From Flavobacteriaceae bacterium UBA7302 (GTDB lineage: Bacteria; Bacteroidota; Bacteroidia; Flavobacteriales; Flavobacteriaceae), in NCBI GenBank assembly GCA_002471825.1, contig DKQS01000004.1:124001-188000 (forward strand): a DNA stretch of 64,000 bases, given 5' to 3'. Shown piece by piece: positions 25,718 through 36,074 of this stretch (position 1 is the first letter of the stretch; each line of letters begins with the position of its first letter). The notes under the pieces were generated by a model, which saw only the letters and a program-made list of their open reading frames with translations, made no database searches and was not told the origin of the DNA. The translations under genes were made by a program, and so were the position numbers.

Positions 25718-27490
25718 TTAGTCTATCACTTGTTTAACCTCTCCACAAGTCAGCATTGCATCACCGAAATATGGGTTTAATACTTTTTCTTCTTTGCTCA
25801 GCCAATAAGCGCCTTTGTTGTTATCAGCCATTGGGCAAAATTGATTGTAAACCTTTTCGTTGACACCAAATAACTGTATCGCACTACCCAAATGTGATGA
25901 TAGATGCTTAAAATGATTTCTCTGCTTTTTTATATCCGAGGTTTCTGCGATAGATTTGGTTGAAGATTTTAGTTCTTTCTCTAACTTCATCCAGTGATTA
26001 TGAGCATTGTTGTCCTTCAATAATGTCATATCTATCAGATTCAATTTATCCAGTAGTTTCTTGGCATCGTCAGATACTTTCTTTGAATCATCTTTTACCA
26101 ATGCATTTTTTACGCCCAAATAATCGTTAAAAGCAGTTTTCAATTGATTTTGAAAATCCACTGAGACCTTTATCCTCTCATTCATTTCTGAGTGGTTACT
26201 CTCACTGTTTGAAGTTGTTTCTTGCATTCCTAAGTGTCCTTCGTGTCCGGTCATTACCTTTCCACCTTCCTTGTTCATCATTGATTTTTTGCCCTGTAAT
26301 TGAGCCGCTGCATCGATAGTAAAGGTTCCATTAGTGACTATCTCATCACCATTCTTCAAGCCATTTAATACCTCATAATTATCGCCTATGGTATTACCCA
26401 ATTTTACTTCGCGCATTTCAAAAACTGGTTCATCAGGGTTGCTTTTTAGGTATACCACCGAGCGTTCTCCAGTCCATAACACCGCTGTTGATGGAATACT
26501 TAGTAACTGCTCTTTGGATGAAGAAATACCTTCAATCTTGCCTTCAACAAACATTCCTGGCTTGAGTTCATCTTTTGTGTTGTTTAATACAACTCTTAGT
26601 TTTACTGTTCTTGTACGTGTATCTAATACTGGGTCTATAAATGAAACTTTACCTTTGAATTCTTTGTTAGGATAGGCATTGGTTGTGATAGCCACTTCCT
26701 GTCCTTTTTTGAATAAATCAATCTGATTTTCATAGACATCAAAATTTGCCCAAACCGTATTTAGTTTCGCTATTTTTAATAATGGTTGACCTTGCTTTAT
26801 ATAGTCTCCTTGTTCGACTAATTTTTCTGAAACTGTACCGGAAACCGTAGCATAAACAGGAAAGTTGTCTAACACTTTCCCAGAAGTTTCAATTTTATTT
26901 ATTTGATTCTCCGATAATTTCCAGAGTTTCAATTTATTTCTGACCGCCTTGTATAGTGCTGGTTGCGATTCTTTTAATGAAGCTGCCGTAATCAACTCTT
27001 GTTGCGCTGCATATAATTCAGGCGAGTAAATAGTAGCTAATAATTGTCCCTTACGAATTTCTTCACCTGTAAAGCTCACGTTCAAACGTTCTATTCTTCC
27101 GGAAAAATAACTCACTTGTACAGCGTTGGATTCTTCATTTTCAACTATTTTTCCTGATAACTTTATGGCGTTATTTTCCACATTGCCATTACCTACTACG
27201 GATGTCTGGACATTGGCCAAAGCCATTGCGTTTTCTGTAAGTTTGAATTGGTCTGCTAACAAACCATCTGCACTACTTTCGGCAGGAATTAAATCCATCC
27301 CGCAAATAGGGCAATCGCCAGGTTCTGGTTGCATAATCTGTGGATGCATTGAACAGGTCCACATTTGATTGGCCTCTGTCACCTCACTGTGATTATGTTC
27401 CGTTTCTTTGTTTGATGAGTTACCAAATAGTATCCATCCTAATAGCAGTCCCGCTACTAATATTACCGTATAAACTATATATTTTTTCAT
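25718..27490 (-). CDS. cusB: CusB-like RND efflux adaptor with metal-binding domains
   Basis: A 590-aa periplasmic adaptor of the CusB/HlyD type. It has a membrane anchor (about 5-22), a heavy-metal-binding domain (43-69, WTCSMHP and CPICGMDLIP), the barrel-sandwich/hairpin core (about 100-400), and a C-terminal DUF3347 (about 440-590) with Cys and Met (FCPMADNNKGAYW). It would couple CusA to the outer-membrane channel and pass Cu(I)/Ag(I) to the pump. Lies 4 nt after copA. Confidence 0.88.
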   Translation of the reverse strand: MKKYIVYTVILVAGLLLGWILFGNSSNKETEHNHSEVTEANQMWTCSMHPQIMQPEPGDCPICGMDLIPAESSADGLLADQFKLTENAMALANVQTSVVGNGNVENNAIKLSGKIVENEESNAVQVSYFSGRIERLNVSFTGEEIRKGQLLATIYSPELYAAQQELITAASLKESQPALYKAVRNKLKLWKLSENQINKIETSGKVLDNFPVYATVSGTVSEKLVEQGDYIKQGQPLLKIAKLNTVWANFDVYENQIDLFKKGQEVAITTNAYPNKEFKGKVSFIDPVLDTRTRTVKLRVVLNNTKDELKPGMFVEGKIEGISSSKEQLLSIPSTAVLWTGERSVVYLKSNPDEPVFEMREVKLGNTIGDNYEVLNGLKNGDEIVTNGTFTIDAAAQLQGKKSMMNKEGGKVMTGHEGHLGMQETTSNSESNHSEMNERIKVSVDFQNQLKTAFNDYLGVKNALVKDDSKKVSDDAKKLLDKLNLIDMTLLKDNNAHNHWMKLEKELKSSTKSIAETSDIKKQRNHFKHLSSHLGSAIQLFGVNEKVYNQFCPMADNNKGAYWLSKEEKVLNPYFGDAMLTCGEVKQVID

Positions 27491-27494
27491 ACTA

Positions 27495-29996
27495 CTATAT
27501 TTTAATATTTCTTAATCGCAATGCATTTACTATTACTGAAACTGAACTAAAACTCATTGCTAAAGCTGCAATCATTGGTGAGAGTAATATTCCAAAAAAA
27601 GGAAACAATACACCGGCTGCAATGGGCACACCCAATGTGTTGTAGATAAGCGCAAAAAATAGGTTTTGCTTGATGTTTTTCATTACCACATTGCTTAAAT
27701 TTCTTGCTTTTACAATTCCGTGTAAATCACCTTTAACCAATGTTATCATTGCGCTTTCAATTGCTACGTCTGTTCCTGTTCCCATAGCAATACCCACATC
27801 ACTTTTGGCCAATGCTGGCGCATCGTTAATGCCATCACCTGCCATAGCCACTACTTTACCGTTTCTTTGTAGGTTTTCTACTTCTTTGAGTTTGTCTTTT
27901 GGTAGCATACTGGCCTTAAAATCTGCCAGATTTAATTCTGATGCTACTGCTTGTGCTGTATCGTGATTATCTCCCGTAAGCATTATTACATCAATACCTT
28001 TATCTTGAAGTGTTTTAACGGCTTTGACACTTGTTTCCTTTATTTTATCGCCAATAACCACATAACCAACAACGGTGTTATCTATTGCTAAATAAGAAAC
28101 CGTTTTACCTTGCTTTTGAAAAGACTTGGCTTCTTCTTGCATTTTAGAAGTAATTACAGCTTTGGCATACTCCATCATTTTAGGATTACCCAATGCTACT
28201 TTCTTTTTATCTATTTTAGCTTCAACACCTTTTCCTGTTACCGCACTAAAATCTTCTGATTTTAATATTTCAGCATTTCGCTCTTTTCCATATTTAACGG
28301 TTGCTTCTGCCAATGGATGTTCGCTATTGGTATTTAATGAAACGATGTATTGCAATACTTCTTTTTCGCTCAAAGCATCGTTAAAAGCTCCTACTGTTTC
28401 AACTGTTGGCTTGCCTTCGGTAATTGTTCCTGTTTTGTCAACAATAAGCGTATCTACCTTATCCATTTTTTCAAGTGCTTCTGCATTTTTAATCAATACA
28501 CCATTTTGAGCACCTTTGCCTACACCAACCATTACAGACATTGGTGTTGCTAAACCTAAAGCACAAGGACACGCAATGATTAGAACTGCAATTGCATTCA
28601 CAAACGCATACACATAAACTGGTTCTGGACCCCAAATAGACCAAACTATGAATGTGATAACCGAAATGGCTACTACAACTGGCACGAAATAACCAGAAAC
28701 TTTGTCTGCTAGATTTTGAATTGGTGCGCGACTTCTGCTCGCGTCATTCACCATATGAATAATTTGAGATAACAAGGTGTCGCTTCCAACCTTTTCGGCT
28801 TTCATTAAAAAAGATTGATTGCCATTTATGGTTCCGCTACTTATCTTATCATCTTTAGCTTTGTTTACAGGAATAGGCTCACCTGTAATCATAGACTCGT
28901 CAATACTGGTATTGCCTTCCGTAATCACACCATCTACAGGAATTTTATCACCTGGTTTTACTTTTAGAATATCGTTGAGTTCTATTTCGTCAATACTGAC
29001 TTCAACTTCGTCACCATTTACAATTTTTATAGCTTTATTAGGTGCTAATTTCAACAGTTCTTTTACTGCCGAATTGGTTTTACTATGTGCACGCGCTTCT
29101 AATAGCTGCCCTAAAAGCACTAATGTTAGAATCACTGTTGATGCTTCAAAATAGACATGAACTGCACCTGATTTGGTTTTAAATTGGTCAGGAAATACAT
29201 CTGGAAAAAACAAACCAAAAACACTAAATAACCAAGCCACACCTGCACCAATACCAATGAGCGTAAACATATTAAGATACCACGTTTTAATGCTTTTGTA
29301 TGCACGTTCAAAGAACATCCAAGTGGCATAAAACACAACGGGAATGGATAATGCAAACTGAATCCAGTTCCAATATTTTTGTTCCATTATATTGTACAAA
29401 GGATTGTTATTCAACATTTCGCTCATAGCAATTAAGAAAATTGGTAAGGTGAATGCAGTGGCAATCCAAAACTTCTTTAAAAGTTTTTTATAGGTCTTTT
29501 CTTCCGCTGAAAGGTCTGGTTGCAATGGTACTAAATCCATTCCACAAATAGGACACGAACCTGCTTCGTCTTTAACTATTTCTGGGTGCATTGGGCACGT
29601 CCATTGTTCTGCATTTGATGTTGAAAGACTTTGTTCTTCCACCAAATCCATTCCGCAAACAGGGCAATCGCCTGGTTTATCATAAGTTTTATCGCCTTCG
29701 CAATGCATAGAACAATAAAATGTGCCTGTACCTTGGCCTTTCGGTTGTTCTTTCTTTTTATTTTCGGAATGTTGATGATGTTCACCTTGTTTGTGAATAC
29801 TGTATCTGCCACCATCGTTTTTTAAGGCTTCTTGAAACTTTTCTATAGGAATATGTGATTCCATTTCGATAGCAGCTTCAGCCTTTTCTAAATCGACCGT
29901 TGCTTTTGAAACACCTTCCACTTTAGATAGTGTTTCTTCTACATGACTGCGACAACCGTTGCAAGTCATTCCGTGTATATGATATGTGTGTTTCAT
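27495..29996 (-). CDS. copA: Copper-exporting P1B-type ATPase CopA
   Basis: An 833-aa P-type ATPase. In order: an HMA domain (HGMTCNGCRSH, C12-x2-C15), a first metal-binding YHS-like module (about 93-119), a second one (133-158), eight transmembrane helices, TGEP (371-374), the transport motif CPC (476-478), phosphorylation site DKTGT (D520) and GDGINDAP. It exports Cu(I) from the cytoplasm. Two metal-binding modules on top of the HMA domain is more than in most CopA. Overlaps tolC by 4 nt. Confidence 0.93.
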   Translation of the reverse strand: MKHTYHIHGMTCNGCRSHVEETLSKVEGVSKATVDLEKAEAAIEMESHIPIEKFQEALKNDGGRYSIHKQGEHHQHSENKKKEQPKGQGTGTFYCSMHCEGDKTYDKPGDCPVCGMDLVEEQSLSTSNAEQWTCPMHPEIVKDEAGSCPICGMDLVPLQPDLSAEEKTYKKLLKKFWIATAFTLPIFLIAMSEMLNNNPLYNIMEQKYWNWIQFALSIPVVFYATWMFFERAYKSIKTWYLNMFTLIGIGAGVAWLFSVFGLFFPDVFPDQFKTKSGAVHVYFEASTVILTLVLLGQLLEARAHSKTNSAVKELLKLAPNKAIKIVNGDEVEVSIDEIELNDILKVKPGDKIPVDGVITEGNTSIDESMITGEPIPVNKAKDDKISSGTINGNQSFLMKAEKVGSDTLLSQIIHMVNDASRSRAPIQNLADKVSGYFVPVVVAISVITFIVWSIWGPEPVYVYAFVNAIAVLIIACPCALGLATPMSVMVGVGKGAQNGVLIKNAEALEKMDKVDTLIVDKTGTITEGKPTVETVGAFNDALSEKEVLQYIVSLNTNSEHPLAEATVKYGKERNAEILKSEDFSAVTGKGVEAKIDKKKVALGNPKMMEYAKAVITSKMQEEAKSFQKQGKTVSYLAIDNTVVGYVVIGDKIKETSVKAVKTLQDKGIDVIMLTGDNHDTAQAVASELNLADFKASMLPKDKLKEVENLQRNGKVVAMAGDGINDAPALAKSDVGIAMGTGTDVAIESAMITLVKGDLHGIVKARNLSNVVMKNIKQNLFFALIYNTLGVPIAAGVLFPFFGILLSPMIAALAMSFSSVSVIVNALRLRNIKI

Positions 29997-31210
29997 TGTA
30001 TTAAATAATTTATGATTGTACTTTGTATATAGTAGGTCTTTATAGATTCTATTTGGTTCATCTGAAATTTTAGTTGTAATTCCTGAATGTCCAAAACATC
30101 ATTGAAATCAATAGTGCCAGTTTCATAGCTTTTAATTAGAATTTGTTCTGCATCTTTAGCTTGCTTGATGTTCTTTGTTGCTGTAGTATTGCTTATCCTT
30201 GCTGATATACGGTCGTTAATAGCTTTATCTAATACTGTTTTTAAACTGTTTAAACGCTCTTGTTTTTGGTAGTTGATTTCTTGTTGTTCCAGTTCGTTTT
30301 GTTTAGAAATAGATTTGTATTTCTTATTGAAAATTGGAATTGATACCGAAACCATTGGCATTAGAATATCTTTACCATTGTCTGAAAAATTCATATTTGG
30401 TCTTTCTTCCACATTGATATAATCTAACCCAAAACCAATCATGGGACTGCTTTCTTTTTGATTTAACAATTCTGATTGTTCTATGGATTGATAGAGTTTA
30501 TCATATTTCAGCAATTCGGGATGCAACTCTAAATTTTCATTAATAGAATCGAAATCCTCTTTTGGAATTACGAGTTCATCAACTACATTGACTACAATAT
30601 CATTTTCCCTATTTAAAAGGTTATTAAATTTGGTTTGTTCCGCTAAAAATTGTTGCTGCAATACATCTTTTAGCTGTTGCAATTCGTTTTGACGCATTTG
30701 CAATCGCAATACATCAACAGCTGAAGCTTTACCAACTTCTACAGAGGTCAGTGCCATAGTTTCGTAGGTTTCTAACAATTCAATATTTTGTATCAACACC
30801 TTTTGCTTTGCTTTGTTAGCATACAAATTGTAATAGGATTGCGATACGGAAGCCACTAACTTTCTTTTTGCAATAACTATGTCCTCGTATTTGGCATCGG
30901 CTAGTGAGCTTACATAATTCTCTCTTGCCGTAATAGAACCAAACCAGGGTACCATTTGTTTAGCGGACACTTTGAAACGTTGAGCTCCTGTTCTTGTCTC
31001 TGGTTCACTAACAAAGTACCCAACTCCAAATTCAGTATTAGGTATGGTATTTACCTCGTTTATCTTTTCAGAAACAATACTGTATTGCAATTCAAATTTT
31101 TGAATTTCCGGACTGTTTTTCAGAGCTTCATCAATTAGAGTTTCTAATTGTTGTGCATTTGAAAAACCAAATGTCAAAAGCCCAATCCCTATTAAAATTA
31201 TTTTCTTCAT
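29993..31210 (-). CDS. TolC-family outer-membrane efflux protein
   Basis: A 405-aa exported protein (signal peptide about 1-19, QAQ-like cleavage) with two repeated helical OEP domains, e.g. LIQNIELLETYETMALTSVEVGKASAVDVL and a second repeat ending EQILIKSYETGTIDFNDVLDIQELQ. It forms the outer-membrane channel of the CusA pump. It overlaps cusA and copA by 4 nt each, so the three genes are one operon. Confidence 0.9.
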   Translation of the reverse strand: MKKIILIGIGLLTFGFSNAQQLETLIDEALKNSPEIQKFELQYSIVSEKINEVNTIPNTEFGVGYFVSEPETRTGAQRFKVSAKQMVPWFGSITARENYVSSLADAKYEDIVIAKRKLVASVSQSYYNLYANKAKQKVLIQNIELLETYETMALTSVEVGKASAVDVLRLQMRQNELQQLKDVLQQQFLAEQTKFNNLLNRENDIVVNVVDELVIPKEDFDSINENLELHPELLKYDKLYQSIEQSELLNQKESSPMIGFGLDYINVEERPNMNFSDNGKDILMPMVSVSIPIFNKKYKSISKQNELEQQEINYQKQERLNSLKTVLDKAINDRISARISNTTATKNIKQAKDAEQILIKSYETGTIDFNDVLDIQELQLKFQMNQIESIKTYYIQSTIINYLIQ

Positions 31211-34200
31211 TTCGCTACTTTTTTAAGTTGAGCCTCGTGTTTCCAACTGTATAAAACAGGAACAACAAACAATGTGATTAAGGCGATAACCATTCCACCA
31301 AAACTTGGTATTGCCATAGGAATCATTATATCGCTTCCGCGTCCTGTAGATGTTAGAACTGGCAGTAATGCTAAAATGGTGGTTGCCGTAGTCATTAAAC
31401 AAGGACGAATACGTTTTTCTCCAGCTTCCACAACGGATGCCCTTATTTCTTGTTTTGTTTCTGGTGTGTTCCTATCAAATGTTTGGGTTAGATAAGTTGC
31501 CATCACTACACCATCATCGGTAGCAATACCAAATAGAGCAATGAAACCGACCCAAACAGCAACACTCAGGTTAATGGTGTGCATTTGAAATAGGTCTCTT
31601 AAATTTTCTCCAAAAATGCTGAAGTTTAAAAACCAATCCTGACCATACAGCCAAATCATTACAAAACCACCTGCAAACGCTACTGCAATACCTGTAAATA
31701 CCATTAATGATGTGGCAACAGAACGGAATTGGAAATACAAAATCAAGAAGATAATTAACAACGCCAACGGTACTACCACAGATAAGGTTGCTTCTGCTCG
31801 CAATTGATTTTCATACGTTCCCGTAAATTGATAGTTGATACCTTTTGGTACTACCAATTCCCCCGAATCAATTTTCTGTTGAATTAGGGCTTGGGCATTT
31901 TCAACCACATCTACTTCTGCAAAACCATCTGACTTATCAAACAGTACATAGCCCACTAAAAAGGTGTCCTCACTTTTAATAACCTGTGGGCCTTGTTCGT
32001 AACGTATGTTTGCCAATTCACTTAATGGAACTGGGCTTCCTTTTTCAACAGGAACATAAATCTGCTTTAAATCATCTGGCTTATCTCGAAGTTCTCTTGG
32101 ATAGCGAACACGAACGCCATAACGCTCACGACCTTCAACGGTTTGGGTCAATACCATTCCGCCAACTGCTACTTTTAGCACGTTTTGAACATCATCGATT
32201 GATGCACCATAACGTGCCAGTTTTTCTCTGTCTATGTCAATTAACAAATAGGGTTTTCCGACTATTCTGTCTGCAAAAACCGCTTCTGTTTTAACGCCTT
32301 CGGCTTGCTTTAAAACAGTTTCCAATTGAATTCCAAAGGCTTCAATTTGTTTTAAATCTTGTCCTTTTACTTTAATACCCATTGGTGCACGCATTCCTGT
32401 TTGAAGCATTACCAATCGGGTTTCAATGGGTTGTAGTTTAGGTGCTGAAGTAACTCCGGGAAGCTTTGTTACCCTTACTATTTCCTTCCAAATATCATCA
32501 GGTGATTCTATTTCTGGTCGCCAGTTTCTAAAAAATTCACCGTCATCGTCTGGAATTAAATTGCTTGAAGATTCATCAGCAGTAATGAAAACTTTTTTTC
32601 CAGCATTTCGAGCTTTTTCGACTTCTTCAGAACCTACAACTTCGTTAGGATTTTCGACTAAATTTCCATCGGTTCTAATAAAAAACCCCTCATCATTGAC
32701 TTTGTAACGTTGGCGTTTTCCGTTTTCATTCAATATGTATTCAGGTTTATACTGGATAACATTTTCATACATTGATAATGGGGCAGGGTCTAGTGCGGAT
32801 TCTGTTCTACCTGACTTACCAACTACAGTTTCGATTTCAGGAATACTGGCTACTGCCATATCCAATTGCTGCATTATCCGTTTGTTTTCTTCAACTCCAG
32901 CGTGGGGCATAGAGGTTGGCATCAGTAAGAACGAACCTTCGTTTAATGATGGCATAAATTCTTTGCCTGTATTTTTCATAATGGAAAAACCAGCAATGAC
33001 AATAAGTGTTGGTATTGATAGAAATAATAATTTATTGGCAAGCGCCCACTTTAAGATGCGTGTGTATTGTTTTCTAAATAAGATGAACGCTCCTAATAGT
33101 CCGAAGCAAATAAGCCCGACAAAAAGTAAATTCCATAGGATGCTTCTGTCTGCGCCAAGTGGCCGCCAATATTCTGCTAGCAAGAATACAATTGCAAAAG
33201 CAGAAATCCCAATGTTTAATAGGTTGGAACGTTTTTCTGTGATTCTGTCCTGTGATTTCAAAAAGGAAGTAACGCCAAAGGCTATGAGAATTAATCCTAG
33301 CCAAGAACCAAAAATTATGGCTACTATTCCTAAGACAACTAAAAGCACATTGATTATGTAACCTGATAGTTTCTTTAGGCTTTTCTTTCTGAATAAGAAT
33401 GCTGCAAAAGGTGGAATTAAAAATAATGCTACGATAATTGATGCCGTTAGTGCAAATGTTTTAGTAAATGCCAGAGGTCTGAATAATTTACCTTCCGCAC
33501 CAATCATTGTAAATACTGGAATGAAACTTATGATTGTTGTCATTACTGCGGTAACGATTGCACCAGAAACTTCTGCCGTGGCATTGTATACCACCGCATT
33601 TATAGGTAGTTTTTCGCCATTTTCATCTAAGTGCCTTATTATGTTTTCAGAAAGAATAACACCGACATCTACCATTGTACCTATAGCGATGGCAATACCG
33701 GATAAAGCCACAATATTGGCATCTACTCCAAAGAGTTTCATTGCAATAAATACCATTAAAACTGCAACAGGTAAGAGACCAGATATAAGCACAGAGGCTC
33801 TAAGGTTAAATACCATAATGATGATAACCAAAATGGTAATGAGTATTTCTAAAGTCAATGCTTCGTTAAGTGTACCCAGTGTTTCTTGTATGAGTTCAGT
33901 TCTATCATAAAATGGCACAATAGTTACTTGCGAAGTCCTTCCGTCACTTAATACTTTTGAAGGTAACCCAGGACTTAACTCATTTATTTTTTCCTTTACG
34001 TTATTGATGACTTCCATTGGGTTTGCACCATAACGTGCTACAACAACTGCACCTACGACTTCCGCACCTTCTTTATCTAACATTCCCCTGCGAGTTGCTG
34101 GACCCAAAGACACTTTACCGATGTCTTTAATTTTGATTGCCGTATAATCTTCGGATGCAACTACAGCATTTTCTATATCACCAATAGACTTGATGTAACC

Positions 34201-34956
34201 TAAGCCACGTACCAAGTATTCGGCCTTATTTATTTCTAAGGTCTGGGCTCCAATATCCTTGTTACTTTCCTTTACGGCTTTAACAACGTGATGCAAGCCA
34301 ATATTATATTGACGCATCAATTCTGGATTTACATCTACTTGGTATTCCTGAACATAACCACCAATGGAAGCTACTTCTGAAACACCACTTGCTGATGACA
34401 AAGCATATTTTACGTAGTAGTCTTGAATGCTTCGTAATTCGTGTAAATCCCATCCGCCAGTAACCTTTCCATTTTCGTCACGACCTTCAAGTGTATACCA
34501 AAAAATTTGACCTAAACCTGTAGCATCAGGACCCAAAGCTGGATTGACACCTTCGGGAAGTAACCCACTAGGTAATGAGTTTAGCTTTTCGAGAATACGG
34601 CTACGACTCCAATAGAACTCTATATCCTCTTCAAAGATGATATAGATGCTCGAAAACCCGAACATTGACGAGCTACGGATAGTTTTCACTCCTGGGATAC
34701 CCAGAAGTGATGTTGTTAATGGGTAAGTAATTTGGTCCTCTATATCCTGCGGAGAACGACCATCCCATTTAGTGAAAACTATTTGCTGATTTTCGCCAAT
34801 ATCAGGTATGGCATCTACAGCTACAGGATTGGACGGTAAAAAACCAGTATCCCAATTAAATGGTGCATTTACTATTCCCCATCCTATGAATAGAACGAGT
34901 AGTAATACTGCAACAAGTTTGTTTTCTATTAGAAATTTTATGCTTTTGTTTAGCAT
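31207..34956 (-). CDS. cusA: CusA-type heavy-metal RND pump
   Basis: A 1249-aa inner-membrane RND transporter of the CusA/CzcA family: N-terminal helix, two large periplasmic loops, and two six-helix sets, with the proton-relay regions IAIGTMVDVGVILSENI and FGIATDDGVVMATYL. It exports Cu(I)/Ag(I). The ORF opens at 34983, but the ATG at 34956 (MLNKSIKFLIENK) is the usual family start. It is longer than E. coli CusA because of an extra loop (about residues 680-790). Overlaps tolC by 4 nt. Confidence 0.93.
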   Translation of the reverse strand: MLNKSIKFLIENKLVAVLLLVLFIGWGIVNAPFNWDTGFLPSNPVAVDAIPDIGENQQIVFTKWDGRSPQDIEDQITYPLTTSLLGIPGVKTIRSSSMFGFSSIYIIFEEDIEFYWSRSRILEKLNSLPSGLLPEGVNPALGPDATGLGQIFWYTLEGRDENGKVTGGWDLHELRSIQDYYVKYALSSASGVSEVASIGGYVQEYQVDVNPELMRQYNIGLHHVVKAVKESNKDIGAQTLEINKAEYLVRGLGYIKSIGDIENAVVASEDYTAIKIKDIGKVSLGPATRRGMLDKEGAEVVGAVVVARYGANPMEVINNVKEKINELSPGLPSKVLSDGRTSQVTIVPFYDRTELIQETLGTLNEALTLEILITILVIIIMVFNLRASVLISGLLPVAVLMVFIAMKLFGVDANIVALSGIAIAIGTMVDVGVILSENIIRHLDENGEKLPINAVVYNATAEVSGAIVTAVMTTIISFIPVFTMIGAEGKLFRPLAFTKTFALTASIIVALFLIPPFAAFLFRKKSLKKLSGYIINVLLVVLGIVAIIFGSWLGLILIAFGVTSFLKSQDRITEKRSNLLNIGISAFAIVFLLAEYWRPLGADRSILWNLLFVGLICFGLLGAFILFRKQYTRILKWALANKLLFLSIPTLIVIAGFSIMKNTGKEFMPSLNEGSFLLMPTSMPHAGVEENKRIMQQLDMAVASIPEIETVVGKSGRTESALDPAPLSMYENVIQYKPEYILNENGKRQRYKVNDEGFFIRTDGNLVENPNEVVGSEEVEKARNAGKKVFITADESSSNLIPDDDGEFFRNWRPEIESPDDIWKEIVRVTKLPGVTSAPKLQPIETRLVMLQTGMRAPMGIKVKGQDLKQIEAFGIQLETVLKQAEGVKTEAVFADRIVGKPYLLIDIDREKLARYGASIDDVQNVLKVAVGGMVLTQTVEGRERYGVRVRYPRELRDKPDDLKQIYVPVEKGSPVPLSELANIRYEQGPQVIKSEDTFLVGYVLFDKSDGFAEVDVVENAQALIQQKIDSGELVVPKGINYQFTGTYENQLRAEATLSVVVPLALLIIFLILYFQFRSVATSLMVFTGIAVAFAGGFVMIWLYGQDWFLNFSIFGENLRDLFQMHTINLSVAVWVGFIALFGIATDDGVVMATYLTQTFDRNTPETKQEIRASVVEAGEKRIRPCLMTTATTILALLPVLTSTGRGSDIMIPMAIPSFGGMVIALITLFVVPVLYSWKHEAQLKKVAK

Positions 34957-35063
34957 TAGCTTGATAATTAAACAATTAGACAATGGTGTTAAGAAAACAC
35001 CGAATACAAAGAATTATCCTAATGGAAAACATCCACTGGATAAAAAAGTCTATTATTTAAAAA

Positions 35064-35477
35064 TCAAATTAAGTATGTCTCGTCAAGCTTATAGATTTGC
35101 CTTATGACGGGTGGAGATATGTAATCTCTAAATGAGGTATCTTTTTCTTCTGTACCTTCAAATGAATTTATATAAGTATAAACAAAAGAAGCAACGAAAA
35201 TCTGTTGGTCAATAGTAAGCTTATCAAAAGTTAACTGTAACTCGTCTTGTCCATCTATTTTTAATTGTTCATCACTACAACAATTCTTTTTTGTGATTTC
35301 ACAACCTTCGGTAGAAGGATTCTCCATTTCCATACCACAACCTTTTGCCTTGTGGAATATAGCGGTTTCAACTAGACTATCTCCACAATAATGCATATCA
35401 ATAGTGAATGACATTGTAGAGAACAGCACTACAATAGCCATCAAAAAAGATGATATTTTATGAAAAATTTGCTTCAT
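35064..35477 (-). CDS. HYC_CC_PP family copper-associated protein
   Basis: A 137-aa exported protein with a signal peptide (about 1-24), H29-Y-C31 (MHYCGD), the C66-C67 pair (KKNCCSDE) and a PP near the end (YISPPVI). These three marks define the HYC_CC_PP family, which lies next to copper pumps in Bacteroidetes and may bind metal in the periplasm. It is the first gene of the copper operon; its promoter is in the 35,478-35,568 gap. Confidence 0.85.
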   Translation of the reverse strand: MKQIFHKISSFLMAIVVLFSTMSFTIDMHYCGDSLVETAIFHKAKGCGMEMENPSTEGCEITKKNCCSDEQLKIDGQDELQLTFDKLTIDQQIFVASFVYTYINSFEGTEEKDTSFRDYISPPVIRQIYKLDETYLI

Positions 35478-35485
35478 TTATTATG

Positions 35486-35493
35486 CAAATGTA
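35486..35493 (-). promoter_or_regulatory. Bacteroidetes -7 box of copper operon
   Basis: On the minus strand TACATTTG, a perfect TAnnTTTG -7 element, starts 10-17 nt upstream of the HYC_CC_PP start codon. No clear -33 TTG box is seen at the normal distance. Confidence 0.5.
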
Positions 35494-35568
35494 CAAAATT
35501 TTAACAATTTTTATTAGGATTAACAGAATTTTAATTTTTAATAAAGTTGGCTTGATAGTTTAATATCG

Positions 35569-35820
35569 TTATGGTGATATAGTTTTTAAAGTATTAATGT
35601 AATGTATTGTTTTACCAATTATCTTTTCGGCTAAAAGCTCGCGGTCATTTTCGTCAATAGCCCTACTGTCTTTTTTGCAGATGGACTCAATAGAATAATC
35701 AAAATCAACATTGGCATTTTTCAAAAAATCTTCAATAGAGAGGTTGGATTTTTTTATGCCCTTGTCACCAACATAATCCAGTCCTTCAATAGTTCCACCC
35801 GTAGTATATATCTTAATCAT
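35569..35820 (-). pseudogene. Truncated asparaginase-like gene
   Basis: An 83-codon remnant related to the 161-aa protein at 25203: both start with TGGTIEGLDY and share IEDxLxxA, KDSR and DRELxAE. It breaks off after DRELLAEKI and ends in unrelated sequence (HYINTLKTISP), so the second catalytic Thr (THGT) is lost. It probably is the dead copy left when the metal island was assembled or duplicated. Confidence 0.7.
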
Positions 35821-35910
35821 CTTATTAAATTTTTGGTCGACTTCATCATAAATGCTCTTTTTTAAAGGTAAATTTAGTATAAGTTTTATACTGTTAAATC
35901 CTGTATTTTC

Positions 35911-35930
35911 AATTTTAAGTGAATCTTAAG
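35911..35930 (+). promoter_or_regulatory. Response-regulator direct repeat 1
   Basis: AATTTTAAG (35911-35919) and AATCTTAAG (35922-35930) are phased by 11 bp, one helical turn. A TTTG lies 36 nt further at 35966-35969, the same distance as at the two other repeat pairs, suggesting a distal promoter of the response-regulator gene. Confidence 0.55.
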
Positions 35931-36010
35931 TCTTTACTAATCAATTACTAAGAATTGAAAAACTATTTGAAATAAACCGTATGTAGTTATGCAAAAAATG
36001 GTTTTGGATA

Positions 36011-36030
36011 CATCTTAAGCAAATCTTAAG
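36011..36030 (+). promoter_or_regulatory. Response-regulator direct repeat 2
   Basis: CATCTTAAG (36011-36019) and AATCTTAAG (36022-36030), again 11 bp apart, 45 nt upstream of the response-regulator start. A TAAATTTT box follows at 36062-36069; a start there would give an almost leaderless mRNA, so this pair may also act on the upstream promoter. Confidence 0.6.
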
Positions 36031-36074
36031 AAAAACCCAATACTAGCTTAATTAAAAATTGTAAATTTTACGCG

